DNA of 64,000 nt from Apostichopus japonicus (GCF_037975245.1 NC_092564.1:2257984-2321983), one strand, 5' to 3'. Positions 12,300 through 25,680 are shown, numbered from the stretch's first letter. Notes: generated by a model from the letters alone, not told the origin. Made by a program: numbers and translations.

Positions 12300-15200
12300 T
12301 GTTGCAAGTTTGTTCAACTCAAAGATGAATACAGTAGGTGCTCCCATATGCTGAGCTTTAAGTTGAAACAAGGATGGGTTGGGTTAATAGAATGATATGA
12401 TTCGGAGATTACGGTTTGTAGTTGAAACTGAGGAAGTATGTATGAGTATCACTATATTTACTTTATTTTCATCTTTACCTGTCTCCTCACTACAATACTA
12501 CTCTTATTTGAATGTGCCTCTAGAGAGTAATGTGGGTACATTTCTAGCATTGTACATTGTGTACCCTCCAGAGATTGGTCACTTCCTTGTCACCCACCCA
12601 AATGCTTTGCCTCTCTCTTTACCCTGAAATGCCTGTACATGATTTTGGTATGTGAATTCATTATCATAATGTGTCTGCCTTCTTTTGGATCTTCCCAAGC
12701 CAGGTTGCCATTAAGTTTTAAAAGTGTCTATAAATGTCACTTGGATTTAAACACTTACACAACCTACTTTGTTTCCTTGGGTAATTGTTTAAGTTTTAAT
12801 GAGGCATCCCGTGTAACGATACGCAGAACACAGGATTATCTAGTCTCTTCATTGCAATAATAAATGTGGATTACAAATTTTTGTGAATAGAGAAATTGCA
12901 TAATAAATCTGAGCAACAAAGGACAAAAGGCATTTTAAACTTGTTAATCCATCGAAGACTTCACAGGTTACTCTGCAATGCTTCCTTTGGAGTACAATTC
13001 TAGATTGGCAATGGTGGAACTAACTTACACATAGATAGCAATTCATCGACAGAGTAGCAAATTGTGTCTTTGTGTACCTGCAGACCACAGTAGGTATTAT
13101 TTCACTAACTTCTTTCCACCTGCCCCTCCTTGCCTAGATCCCACTCTCACCTTTATGCTGTTGCAGCTGTATTGATACTTCTCTGTTGAGAACATATGAC
13201 TGTGTTGTTTCTTTTGCGATGCAATCTTTAATATTAAGTCAGGAGGTCCCTCTGGAGGTCCCTCTAATGGACCTGGTGGTCCCTCTAATGGACCTGGAGG
13301 TCCCTCTAATGGACCTGGAGGTTCCTCTAATGGACCTGGTGGTCCCTCTAATGGACCTGGAGGTCCCTCTAATGGACCTGGAGGTTCCTCTAATGGACCT
13401 GGAGGTCCCTCTAATGGACCTGGAGATCCCTCTAATGGACCTGGAGGTCCCTCTAATGGACCTGGTGTCCCTCTAATGGACCTGGTGGTCCCTCTAATGG
13501 ACCTGGAGGTCCCTCTAATGGACCTGGTGGTCCCTCTTATGGACCTGGAGGTCCCTCTAATGGACCTGGTGGTCCCTCTAATGGACCTGGTGGTCCCTCT
13601 AATGGACCTGGGGGCCCCTCTAATGGACCTGGAGGTCCCTCTAATGGACCTGGTGGTCCCTCTTATGGACCTGGAGGTCCCTCTTATGGACCTGGAGGTC
13701 CCTCTAATGGACCTGGAGGTGCCTCTAATGGACCTGGAGGTCCCTCTAATGGACCTGGGTCTACCTGGATATTTTTTCTCATAGAACTTGTACTTTACAG
13801 TAGAATGTGATTCTAAGGCTTGCTGTCAATTCTTACTATTTCCTAAAGTTTCAGGTTATTAAAATATCTATGGTGCCATAGATTTCTAAAGTGATAGTCA
13901 AGAGGAAATTTTATTTTATTGATGAATGAGAAACAGATTCTTAGCATCCTGGTGAAATTTACAAGCTGTAATTCCTACAAATTTCTTGAGATTGATATAG
14001 TTGAAATTGTTAAAGATTTCAACATGAAACTTTGCTTAAAGTGAAACTTTGTTTCAACCTGGGATTAGATCTATAGGGTTCCAACATCAATTTATATATA
14101 TACTGATGAATGTAGTGTTTTCACATTACATATATCCCAATTTTCAAATAGGAAATTGGATGTAAAATTTTAAAGAAAGACATAGTAAGTTGTCTGTGTT
14201 CATCTTTGTTCTGATCCTTCAGAATTATTCATCCTACTTTGTCGTATCTTTTAAAAAGACAAATTGACAAAACTTTTGAATTGGCATATAACATTTTACA
14301 AGTTTGCTTCTGTTAGGATCGGCCGGTTTATGTCCCTGTAGATCCAGGATATAAACACTACTAAGTACTGTAGTTGTTTAAGTTTGAAGGTGCCTGCAAC
14401 TTTCACAAACTTGTATGATTCATAGATCTGTGATGTGCAGCTCCACCAGTGTCTGTAATTGAGGTTTTGGCAGTTCAGTACGTATTCCCTTAAATGCGCT
14501 GCATTTATTGATGATGTCCTTGCCAATTGACACGTCTTGTCAGTAAAGATTCAGGAATACCATCAGCTTGTTATGATGTGTGACAAACTTACACACCTTT
14601 TGTTGGAATGCACAGTGGCTGGTGTGAAAATTGTCATGACAGAGTTGCTATTTCATTGACCATGTACAGTAACACTGGAAAACTACAGCAGTGGAGTGTA
14701 AACAGCTACTTGTGTAGTGATTACTCCTGTACTAGACTGTTTGTCATCATTGTCATCATCAACTTGTTTTGTTGAGTTTGATGTATTAATAAAGTAAATA
14801 AGTGGCATTTATTGCAAAAGGGTTTGCTAAGCAAAGTTCTGTGGAACAGTGGAATCTATGCCACATAATATTCAACTAACTGTGTTTATCTCCTAGATAT
14901 TTGTATATGGAATAAATCATGTCATTGTTTAGGCCTAGAGGACAAATACTGTAGGTCTGTGATAACACCATTGTGTTTGAAAGTTTGCTATGTGTACATG
15001 GATTGCACACTTGGAAATTGAAAGGAAAGGAAAAGCCATTCCAATGAAGTTTTAATGCTCAAGTTAAATGATATATATTGAACTGTTTTTCATATCCAAG
15101 CAATGTTTACATTTTAAGTGGACTGAAGAACGCTGTTGTCAGTTTTCAGCCATTCCAATTGAGGCTGCATTATATACAGTATACATACCCCAAAGGTACT

Positions 15201-16386
15201 GATCATAACTTACTATACCCATGGAACAGTGCTATTAATATGACATACTACTTTCCAGAGATTGTTAAGGTAAATTTTTATGAAGTTCACTAATTAATGC
15301 TTTTTACCTCTTTTCTTATAATAATTTCTACTTTTATTGAAATGGGAAATTGTTACCCTCAAGCAATGTGTTAAATTATACCTTATGTATGTGAAAAAAT
15401 TATTCCTAAATATAATTATCATTTTGGGGGATGAACAAGCCATGTATCTCTCTGTCTTTATGTAGTATGAAGGTTCAATTTTAGGGAAGACTTATCTTCT
15501 TATATCCTATAAATAACTGCCTTTTTCGAGTTGATTTTGGGTACATTTTTCGATGCTATTCAATATAGTCCCTTAAAACAAGGTACTGTAGTGTACAGGC
15601 CCTCAGATTCACTAGTCAAGTCAACTTCCTTTTCAAAATCATGACATTCCAATATATAAATGCTTTTTACATAGATATACACTGTATCCATATGCAACTG
15701 AGTATGTACTAAAATATTGCTCTCTGGGAATTCAAAGGTTGAAGATCAAATTAAATTCAGTTAGTTCAAATTTTATATACTGGGAGTCAGGGCGTAAAAT
15801 CTAGAACATTAGTGCCTGTAACAGCTCCTCAATCAAATTACAATCTTATTTTGAGTAACCTGTTTGGTAGTATTTGTACAATTGCAGGTCAAATGCAATA
15901 TGTTGCTTTAAGCACCATGAGTCAGAAATGATTGTTACGCTATCTACTACTTATCCTTCAGATCTTTCTTGCACTTGTGTAAATTAGCAACTTTGATAAA
16001 GATAGGGCTCTGTATAGCTGCCTAGTGTATCACACACAGTATATGGTACAGTATTGTACCCTCATAATTCACAAATAGGCTCATTTAGGTTTGGCTTTAA
16101 AGTTGTGTGTAACACCATCGGAATTGCAAAAATTTGGAAAAGTAGTCTGGTTATAGATATGTTTGTATTTTCCACTCTTGTTGAGTTGCATTCAGAGGCT
16201 ATGTAGCTGTCGTACCGCAATTAAACTTAAAATTGCAGAAGAGGCCAAAGTTAAGCATAGATGCTCCTCAACCCATCTGCTAGCTCTCACTGTGGAATGG
16301 TCTTGTCTCACCCAGGATTTTCAAAAATGCCTTAAATCACATCTTCAATTCCTTCAGATTTGTAGATCATCAGTAGTTTATTTTCA
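12300..16386. other. intron-like interval with minisatellite
   Basis: Apart from the 21-bp array, AT-rich sequence with frequent TACTGTA/TACAGTA words and no coding signal. Confidence 0.5.
13242..13759 (+). repeat. 21-bp minisatellite, about 25 units
   Basis: Unit GGTCCCTCTAATGGACCTGG+A/T. One frame reads (VPLMDLE)n; another reads (GPSNGPG)n. One unit near 13463 is a base short, splitting the frames. GGTCC/GGACC palindromic halves make each unit partly self-complementary. No splice or start context supports translation. Confidence 0.95.
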
Positions 16387-16507
16387 TCCTCTTCAACATC
16401 CAAGCCTAAAAAGGGATGATTATGACGACTCAGAAATTGCCCCAAAACTTTGCTAATCTTCTGAGTCACCATCATTCCTTTTTCACCCTTGGATGTTCAA
16501 GAGGCAT
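16387..16507. repeat. long imperfect hairpin
   Basis: CCTCTTCAACATCCAAGCCT ... GATGA..ATGACGACTCAGAA pairs with TTCTGAGTCACCATCATTCC ... CCCTTGGATGTTCAAGAGG across a loop of about 22 bases; roughly 45-bp arms. Could be a small palindromic MITE or a small-RNA precursor. Confidence 0.7.
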
Positions 16508-16770
16508 TTGGCTTGCCATAGACAACATACACTACTCTATTTGTGGTATGGTACAGTAACTAGTATTGTAATGTGAACTTTGAGTTTGTTTCATTTTCTT
16601 GTGTGTTAATCATCTATTTAATTTAATGTGTTATATCAACAGTTGACTTAATGCTCATTTCAACTATGATGGTTCACACACAGTAAACAACAACTGTCAT
16701 TGTCAACATCTCTATACTGTAGTACACATGTGTTATTTAGAGATGATTATATAGTGGTAAACCTACTCTA

Positions 16771-16806
16771 CTATATATAGGTAGTACAGGAGTAGACATC
16801 TTCAGA
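16771..16806 (+). promoter_or_regulatory. possible TATA-box promoter for the 16856 exon
   Basis: CTATATATAG at 16771-16780, then TTCAGAT about 25-30 bases on as a possible initiator, and the first ATG at 16856. The spacing is right for a core promoter, but TA-rich strings are frequent in this DNA. Confidence 0.3.
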
Positions 16807-16855
16807 TCCTTCTCTGCTGTTTAGGGCCTACAGTTACTGTAGGTTAAAGGTCGTC

Positions 16856-16945
16856 ATGAGGTACAACAACAGGTCAGGGGTATCTCATGAGCTGATGAAA
16901 GAAGAAGAAACTCCATTGAGAATTTTGGAGATCATTGCTCATAAG
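16856..16945 (+). CDS. candidate alternative first exon of TRPM2 (30 codons)
   Basis: MRYNNRSGVSHELMKEEETP then LRILEIIAHK, ending in phase 0 at GTATTT. A TATA-like box lies about 75 bases upstream. LRILEIIAHK is vaguely like ILQRMLSET in the 24504 exon. The donor is weak at +5 and there is no independent homology. Confidence 0.4.
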
Positions 16946-18093
16946 GTATTTAGTAATTGCTCGGTCGTACTTAATTTTCTAAGTTTTAGTTTCTGCTATG
17001 TATTACTGCCATACTTCTCCTCTAGGTATGCTAACTATATTACAGATCTAGTGCATTGCTTCTCGTATAATATTACAAAGAGACAAATAGAGAAGAAAAA
17101 GCTGCTCACAAATTGTTTATTTAATATTGCAAAATGTCTACAGTATATGTACGGGTAAGTGTATAGAAATGGATAGGCCTAGCATTTCAATCGTAGGAGG
17201 ATCATCTTTGGCAGCAGGCTGTAAAACGAAAACAGGCAGAGAAACAAGTTAAATAGTACTGTAAGCAGATGGGACGTTACAATGGTGATATTAAAGATAC
17301 TGGATTTAATACATTGACCGCTGGTTGTTATGTTATAGAGCACTCTGGGTGATTACTATAGATATAAATAAGAATTTAAGGTTTTTGCACTCCACGATGT
17401 ATACGATAACAACATTTTGCCCCAAAGCTTATAACTACAATTTCACAAACAATATTCCTGTGATGTTATCAAAGGCATATTAGATGACATCTAATTATAA
17501 ATATTAATTAAATATATACCAATGTAATGGCTGGAGGAATCAATATAGATTTAAACTGAATAATAGAGATCTCTATAAACATTGACTGAGAACCAGAACT
17601 ATGAAATCCATCTAGCTTTCACCACCATATTAATTAGCTCTATTGATCCAGCTTAATACAGAGTTTATGTAATTGGACAGTAAATCTAATAGTTTCTTAC
17701 TGTACACATCTGACATATGTGCAGCTCTTACTCACTACCTATTGTAAACTATCTTGACTGCAGGTAGCAACCTTTCATTCTGTGCTCCTGTCATGCAAAG
17801 CTATCTACTGCCCTCACATCTGCAAAAGTATCTATTTTCTAGTACAGTACAGTTCCATCCAATAATGCAAGGAAATTCACAATGAACAACAATATTGAAA
17901 TTTAGCCGGTTATAGAAGTCTTTTTGGCTTACTGAACCATATTTGAAACAGATCAGGGGAAAATTACTGTTATGTACAACTTTATGTTTGTTTCCTCTTT
18001 TTGAATGCACTTTTAACTTTGTTAACTTTTGAGAATTTCAAAATAAAATAAAACTGTTAGCAAACTGCTTACCCACTAGAGAGCCTGTGTAAT

Positions 18094-18643
18094 AGAATGT
18101 GTAAAAGTAAGTTGGCCTGACGTTTCGATCCTAGCAGGATTCCTAAGGTAGCTGTCCTGACCTAGTACGAATCAGCAGAGAGAGGCTGTGGATGCAACGC
18201 CTTCGCACCTTTCAACCTCATGGGCTCAACATTCAGGAAGGACATGACTAACTTTTCTTCTGTCCCCCCTCCTTCTCCCCCCTTCCCTTGTTCCCCCACC
18301 CCAATCACTCCTCTTCTCATAGCTCTCTTCCACCCTTTTTTCTCCACACCTTTCTGTCTTTGTCCTTCTCCAGTTTATTCCCCACCACCTTCCCTTAATC
18401 CTCTCTTTGTCCCTCCACTGTTTATCTCCTACCACTCCTCTTTCCCTGTTGGTTTCATTCTTCTTCTCCCCATCCCTTGTCTACTAATCCCCTCACATCT
18501 ATCTCTTTGTGTTCCCCTTTCTCATTAACCTGTCTGTATTCTGTGCCTGTTTTTGTCCCTTCTGTTACTGTTACTTGTCATTTAGCCTTTGAAGAAGATC
18601 CTGCTAGGATTGAAACTTCAGGCCAACTTAGGTTAAACATTCT
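18094..18643. mobile_element. inverted-repeat element with hammerhead-like ends (possible Penelope-related)
   Basis: Arms 18108-18140 and 18598-18630 match at 31 of 33 positions (TAAGTTGGCCTGA.GTTTC.A/GATCCTAGCAGGAT) and extend more weakly outward to AGAATGT. The right arm reads TTGAAGA-(stem AGATCCTGCTAGGATT)-GAAAC, resembling the CUGANGA-stem II-GAAA core of hammerhead ribozymes, but with T for the required C. The interior is C/T-rich and non-coding. Confidence 0.7.
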
Positions 18644-20211
18644 GAGAATTTCAACAAATATGCATAAATGTAAATATTATGTATGATGTGTAACTGCAGT
18701 ACAGCAGCTAGGACTATAACCGTTGAGTTCTAAGTTCAACTTTTTTTTCAATATTATGCCGCCCAAAAAATGCCATGTACCTTTAAGTTCCTACTAACAT
18801 TCACATTCAAACTCCAAATCATCAAGAAAATAAGGTGCAGTTATGACAATGCAGCAATATAGAAAGATCACTTTGTGCCTACTATGCAGAGGCTTGCATT
18901 ACAAAGTAATGTGCACTGTGTGTGCATTGCATCAATTGACCTTTAGAGGTAGCTGCTAAATATTCAGATCACATCATATACGATTGTGATGCCATGCTTT
19001 TTTTAAATTAATTTCTAGAACTTTTAACAAGTATGTTCCCATGGTAGCAATTTGATAGGTGTGTGTAACGTTGCGTCTGTCCCTTTGTGTGAAGACATGC
19101 ACATGGAAGACAGTACAGAACGTTGCATGGCTGAGTGAAGAACCTAGGTTTCTGCAGTCAAAAGAGTTCAATATGGAAGTAAAGAGTAGGTGTGGTATTA
19201 TTCTTTTATTTTATTTATCTCTTCGTGTGGCTGTGATGATTTTAAGCAGAATGTCTCCTAAATTTTACTCTCCAAATTGATGGATTGTTTTTCATTGTTT
19301 TATTCCTCTCCATGTGTATAATAATGTATGCGTATAGGTTCATGCACTAACTCTTGAAGAACTGAGTTAAAACCAGCATACTAATTAATTAATTAGTTAC
19401 TAGTTAATACCAAGCATACTCAGTGTAATGTGAACGGTAGCTTGTTGTGTGCAAGAAAGTACTAGTAGTTAACTTGTCATCAATCTGTTTTACAGTATAA
19501 CATTAATTAATTAATTCAGTAAACTTACAGCCTGGAAGAAGTGATCACTCCTACTTTACTTTCATCAGCCAAGGTTATAAAGCATTTATAAGGATATAAT
19601 GATTCCCAAAACTTCATTGAATTACAAGTACAGTATACACAATGTGTTGAAACCCAAAGTTCTGTACCTACTACGTTGTGCTGCAAAAAAAAAACAACTC
19701 CTGTAATATTTTGCTGCATATATATGTAGATTTAGTGTTATAACTAACTTAATTACCCCATTTCAGATTAAAACCTACATCATTTTATACACAAGTAATG
19801 TCCAGTTTATGGTAACCACAATTAAAATTGACCACAGGATCATAAATAACTAGTTCAGTAGTTTGCATAAATCTATGAAAGTGGTCATCCCCATTTCACA
19901 TCCCTTTTGCCCCATAAAACAGGAAACAATACAATCAGGGGGAGCAGCAATCATGTGAGCTCACCGAAGTGTAACAACTTGTGACCTGCTTGGAAATTGT
20001 GTAGCCCTATACTGTAGGTGACTAGTCAGCCATTTGTGTGAAAAAAAAAGTGATAGTCAATAGTGTCCAAAAAGCAACTAAAGTTTGTATCTGTCCTGGA
20101 AGTGAATACATATGGTGTGTATCAGTTAAACAGAACATACAGGTTTTCCAAGGTTAAGGTGGATCTACCAGAATATCAACTATTAGATTTGTTGATTTAA
20201 TTCTTTGTCAA

Positions 20212-20298
20212 ATGATGTCTACTTATTCGTCTGATGATTCCGATCTAGAGTCTGAGGGAGATGTGGACGCCATTGTTATAAAGGCTTTCATTGATCAT
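20212..20298 (+). CDS. candidate alternative first exon of TRPM2 (29 codons)
   Basis: ATGATG start, MMSTYSSDDSDLESEGDVDA then IVIKAFIDH, donor GTAGGT, phase 0. A diverged copy of the whole block, flanks included, lies about 945 bp downstream, which helped define it. The Ser/Asp-rich start is shared with the 24504 exon. Function beyond supplying an N-terminus is unknown. Confidence 0.5.
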
Positions 20299-21154
20299 GT
20301 AGGTACAGTGTTAACTGTCTGAAATTATCAGGATCCTAATTTTTGAAGTAGTCTGAAAGTTTATGTGGACTCTACACTATTTGTCCTAATGTAAATTACA
20401 GTGTATATATATATATCAAGTACTTTAAAAGCTCTGTGTTGTAACTTGTAGGCACTTATAGTAGTAGTACTGTAGGCCAAAATGGTTCAATACTTCATGT
20501 AGAAGTAGATTTGGTAGTCAGGGAAAGGAAAATGGAGGAGGTGTGACCCAGAGGGAGTTCAAATAGACTCGCATTTAGATTGGTCTGAGCTTCTTCCCTA
20601 GATCAAGTACAAAATTTAGATGAGAAATGGTACATCCTGAGGTATATTTAGGCTACATATTACTCTAAAATGAGCCTTTTGGGATACTACGAATGTGCAC
20701 ACCCACTTCCCTCTCTGGATCTGCCCAGGTGGTAGTTTTTGTGTGTAATGGAACTCAAGTTACTAAAGAGTTCAGTTATATATGCATAAAGGGATGATGT
20801 GCTATATATACTGTATAGTTTATCATCATCTTTACATATAATTCTTAGAATTATTCATTTCAACATGAATGAAATCTTACTAAAAGTTAATTTAGCGTAC
20901 TAACTTATATATGTAATGGAACTGGATTACTGAGCTTTACAGGAACTTTGCAAATATCCATAAAGTTGTGACTAGTGTTCTAGGAAATGCATTTATAGAT
21001 AATACTGAGCAATTTTGTGTGAAAAAGTCTGGTGAATAGTTGAAAAGTGAGGCATATGTGTGGTGTGATCAGTTTTAACTTACAGTATTTGTAAGGTGAT
21101 GGTGGACCAAACAGAACATCAACTGTGGGATTTGTTGACTTAATTCTCTGTCAA

Positions 21155-21261
21155 ATGATGGTTATATAGTTTGATTGTTGATGTTGATGATTGTTGATGA
21201 TTCCAATCCAGAGGAGGGTTATCATATGGACACCATTGTTATAAAGTCTTTTGTTGATAAT
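21155..21261 (+). pseudogene. decayed duplicate of the 20212 first exon
   Basis: Aligns by eye with 20157-20340: shared stretches include TTAATTCT.TGTCAAATGATG, GATGATTCC, GGACGCCATTGTTATAAAG (one change) and the donor region AATGTAGGTACA. Here the frame ends at once (ATG ATG GTT ATA TAG) and about 20 extra bases interrupt the middle, so it is not coding as an ATG exon. Confidence 0.65.
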
Positions 21262-21319
21262 GTAGGTACATGGTATTAATTGTCTGAAGTTATCAGGGTT
21301 CTAATTTTTGAGACAGTCT

Positions 21320-24300
21320 TTAAAAGCTATGAGAGTCAGTGGAAATTTACAAGGCAACAGTGAATAATCTGCCAGGAGAGACCACTGGACCTACAGTAGC
21401 TGGCTCCTGATTTTGTGGGGGAACAAAATGACCCACGCAGTTTATTTTCTTCAAGTTGCCTTTTTGCATTTAGTTGCCAGTAAATTTACAGGTTTTTACC
21501 AAGAAAACTTTTATCATCAAGGAAAATAGGTGCATACCATTTACAGTAAGTTATATTGTCATTATAATTAAGGAATATTTGTAAGCGTTGTCCATTCATT
21601 TTCCATTCCTATAAGAACTGTATCCTTTCAAGTATAAATGTCTTGTGTGTAAGTTTGTATGGCATTTTTCTGTGCATAGAAAGAATTACATTTTTCTTAA
21701 TCGATATCGTTATGATATTAAGTGTATCGTTAGGCCTAGCAGCCTACAGTATAATCCAATTAAATATGACAGCCAATTAGGGTACAGGCTCTTCTTCAAA
21801 AATTGTAGTCGACTTTCAGGATGTTAACACCCTGGTTAATATGTTAATTACAGAAACCACTATAGGTTGATAAACAGTTCAAGGGCAGTGTTAATTTTAA
21901 TTGAACCTGTATCCATCATTATTATCCATGGATATTCAAGTATAAGTTGGATGTCAACGAGACTGCAACTTCATATTTATAGTAAAAGTGTTCCATTTAA
22001 ATAAAGATCTTCAACAGGAAGTTAAAAAGTATGTCGCTAAAATTGAAGAATCCCGCTTTTGGCCAAAAGACATGTTTTTGTAAAAAAAATTCTGAACAGC
22101 AATATGTGTTAAATTGAAATAAGTGCTCTTATTATATAGTTTATACAATAAACCTTTCACACACTTACAGTATATATGTAGCTCCTTTTGACTGATTCAT
22201 GGATGGGAGTCAGTTATGGTGAGTTACTGAACAGCGGTTAAAAAAAAAAAACTGGACACTGCAGTTAGTCAATCTTGATAACCCTCAAAATCATACCCAA
22301 TTAATGGAAATTCTCACTTGTTTTGAAAGTCCATTTACACTACTACTGTAATCAGTATCAGAACATCCTCTTCAGGTTATACCATGCATGTTCAAATCTA
22401 CAGTTAACTGTAGATTTGTCAAAGGTAAATAAATAGTGTTAATTACTCACATAATTGGCAAGGAATCAGTGACTATGCCAGTTGTCCTTCTACATTGCAT
22501 ACACAGAGCACACTATCAGCAATATCATAATTTTCAAGTGAAACATTCATCACATACTGTACAAAATCTAGAGGGCCTGGGCCACCAATTTACATGTTAC
22601 CTACTTTAAGCCTCATTATGCATGTCATCATAAACACGGATCTAACCGATTCCTCCACTTTAGGATTTTTTTGAGCATTTACTTTCCTGTTTTTTTTTCC
22701 TCTTGTTGTCTTGTATACTGTACATCCATAAAATGTGTTAAATTTGAAATGTTTGCATATACAGTATGTCAGTGTTCTCTGTACTGGAGATTTTCATGAC
22801 AATGCTGTAATGTATGCTAATGTATGGAACATACAGTACTGTATATAAATGTTGGTCAAGATAGAAAATATGAGAGAATTCAAGAATTAAAGTAAGCAGG
22901 TATTTTATTGAACTCTATATTGTACAAGAGCAAGTGAACTGTAACTGATGTAGATGACATGACTTGAGATGAATCACAGAACCACAGACTACTTGGCATC
23001 GATCACTGAGGTCCTTTAGCAAAGACATTCTGTTCAATCTACTACAAATTCCACTTTTTTCTTGTGCGATCATGTTATTCATAAGCAGATGTACTAATTA
23101 CTCATGTTTGTGTTCTACTATAAAGTAATTATGATTATTTCACTTCATGTGCAATTTCAAATTTGCTCTTTAGCTCCAATTAAAGATTTTGTTTGTTTAA
23201 ATTTCTAAGTTGACCTTCATAATGGTCCTAAGCAAGCTCTCCTCAGCCAGTCTATTGTAAAGGTCATTAAAAACCCAATAAAGGTCTGCGCACAAGTGAG
23301 TCATTCATTTGCCTGTGTGCATACACAGTAGGTAATGTACACAAACACAGCTTATAAATTGTATTTCTCAATTATATAAGGGTTGGCCGCATGAGTTTCA
23401 TCAAGATTTCTCCGGTGCTTTCATAACCACTGTTGCTTGTACTACCTACAGTAGTATTAATCCTAGCAGGTTAATAATGAGTACTGGATGGTGATGATGA
23501 TGCATCACAGAGACTGTATTTAGTATATATATTGCTACATGTATGTTATCTTCAGTTTGAACTCACCGAGAACTAGTACAATATATGTGGTGGTGTATTT
23601 CAAACAGCTGGTAGAGCTCATTGAAAGGAGGATGACAAAAGGTCCTGTAGTATAGTGGATTAAATTCGTAGCCACGCACAGCCAACAATCGCTGAGGCCA
23701 GATTTTATTATATAGTACCAGGCTCCATTCAGGTTCGCTAGTATTTGACTTTCATTCATTCATGGCTGATAAATTCAGGTATTAGTAGGCCTACCGCAGA
23801 CAAAGGCTTTGAAATTGAATTGAAGACCGAAGCATCGGTATGCAGTAGCCTATATGCAGAGGCAGCTTTTCTTTTGGAATATGGCATTGGATACTAAATT
23901 TTCATAATTAGTTTTGTGTGATTCCAGGGAAAGCATTGCAGCTAGAGTTGTGTTGAGATGCATATTTTCCTGGGTGCTACAGTATGAATGTCACTAATCT
24001 GTCACTATTCAGTGAGAGGATAAACCTGCGTTGTTCATAGCCTGTAGTGTTTGGGTGCAGAGAGGTGAGGCAGACTGAAGGAGACTGACTATTGTTCCCG
24101 TGTCTACTGTACACCAGACTGAATATATGGGTAATTTCATGGGTCATGGGGTTAGCACAGCCCTGCTCTATTCTGTAACTATAGATGATGTTAGTATATA
24201 TTTGTAAGTACTAGCTGCCTGTTGCTTCCTGCTCTCTAGTCTCTTGCACTGAAGGATTGTCTTACTACATACATGGAGATTCTTGACAGTACTACATCTT

Positions 24301-24503
24301 TAGTAAGTGATGGTTGTATGGATAAAATCCTACCAGGGGATTGTCACTCTTAACTCGGATGCAGACATATTGTGAACAATTGCTATCAACACCAGCTTTA
24401 AATTGAGGAAGCTTCTGACCAGCCGACCACTGAATGTCTCCACTTCTTCGGAGGTTTTATTGAGTAAAAAGTACTAAATACTGTATTTTAGTGAATTTTC
24501 AAG
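21320..24503. other. intron-like interval
   Basis: No element or protein-like frame recognised; enriched in ACAGTA/TACTGT words by eye. Confidence 0.5.
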
Positions 24504-24650
24504 ATGTCCCGCAGGGTGCGAGTGGGAATCACATCAGATAGTGATGAGGAGTTTAGTCCAATCGAAGCCATTCCAGGAGGGGGAAAGAAAGGGTTTAAAC
24601 GTGTTGCTTGCACTGCCACACAGATACTGCAACGAATGCTTAGTGAAACT
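24504..24650 (+). CDS. candidate alternative first exon of TRPM2 (49 codons)
   Basis: ATG exon MSRRVRVGITSDSDEEF ... GGGKKGFKRV ... LQRMLSET with a perfect donor GTAAGT, ending in phase 0. It could splice to exon 2 at 29829. SDSDEEFSPIEAI resembles SDDSDLESEGDVDAI of the 20212 exon, and the end resembles exon 1. It is acidic then basic, probably unstructured. No homology proves expression; the alternative is an unrelated small gene. Confidence 0.6.
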
Positions 24651-25328
24651 GTAAGTGATAATTAATTTGGTATTGAAACTTGAAAGTGAAAGTAATGCCA
24701 TTTTATGTTACCTTATCTTATAAACTTATATTATTAACACAGTTCTCAATATTGGTTTATAGTAGCTAGTCACTTAGTATAGTACCTACAATTAATGCAC
24801 AGCTTTTTGCATGTTTTGCTGCTATAGAATTGCTGCATTATATCATATGCAGCTGGGTTTATGTAATTTCTGTTGAAGCCACATGATTTCTGTGCTAGTT
24901 AATGTAGAATCCCTACTGTGCATACAAATGAATCCATTATAGGTACTTGAGGAGGACAAATAATTAAGAAATTAGTTATCTCTGCATCCACATGTGGTTG
25001 TGGTTGTTTAATTGAGCTAATTATGCTTTGTTTACCTGTAAATTGGTGGTTAACTATAATGAGCCAAGTCTCTGGAAGTGCATGATCATCATTGCAGGTT
25101 AATTGCACTAAATTGGGACCTTCTTGAGTTTGGTCGGTATTAAAACCAAAAAGCTGTCTGGACAGTATTACCCAAATGGTAAATTTATAATGCAGAATGG
25201 TTTACACTGTGGGACCTAAATAAGGTACCATTCTAGAGATTTCTTCAGGAAATTGTAATTAGTGATATCAAAATAATAATCAGCAATTCATAAACCTGAG
25301 GCATCTATACTGGCATACAGTAGCTTAA

Positions 25329-25680
25329 AGGCATTGAAGACTCGCCCCAAACCGCATGCCGCGCTCTGAAAAAGTTAACTTTCGTTGCTTGCAAGTGAAG
25401 TTTTCTTATTGTCGCTACAAAATGCAGACAGTAATGAAACGTGATACCTTGTTATCTTTTATCTATACCTGAGATGTCCATCGCTGCTATGTACACTGTG
25501 TTGTGGTTATTAGTAGCTGTATGTATTGACTGTACACTAGTGTCTTATACCGACGGTAGCAAGCTGTGTGTGTATTTTCAGGGATCGATGGTGGTGTCTA
25601 ACACTTCTGTTACACCTCATTCAAAACTAGGTCAGATTACCGGCATGAGACATTTCTTTGTGCGCGAGTCTTCACACCCT
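25329..25680. mobile_element. TTAA-flanked MITE (piggyBac-like target)
   Basis: TTAA at 25325-25328 and 25681-25684 flanks ends AGGCATTGAAGACTCGC and, in reverse complement, AGGGTGTGAAGACTCGC (13-14 of 17 match). 352 bp, no transposase. The open frame with a signal-peptide look inside (about 25471-25740) spans the element end and is judged accidental. Confidence 0.7.

Noticed and set aside
13186-13784. VPLMDLE repeat proteins
   Set aside because: A minisatellite read in a frame with accidental ATGs; frames break at a 20-base unit.
16163-16456. 97-codon frame
   Set aside because: Its second half is one arm of the long hairpin; no protein resemblance.
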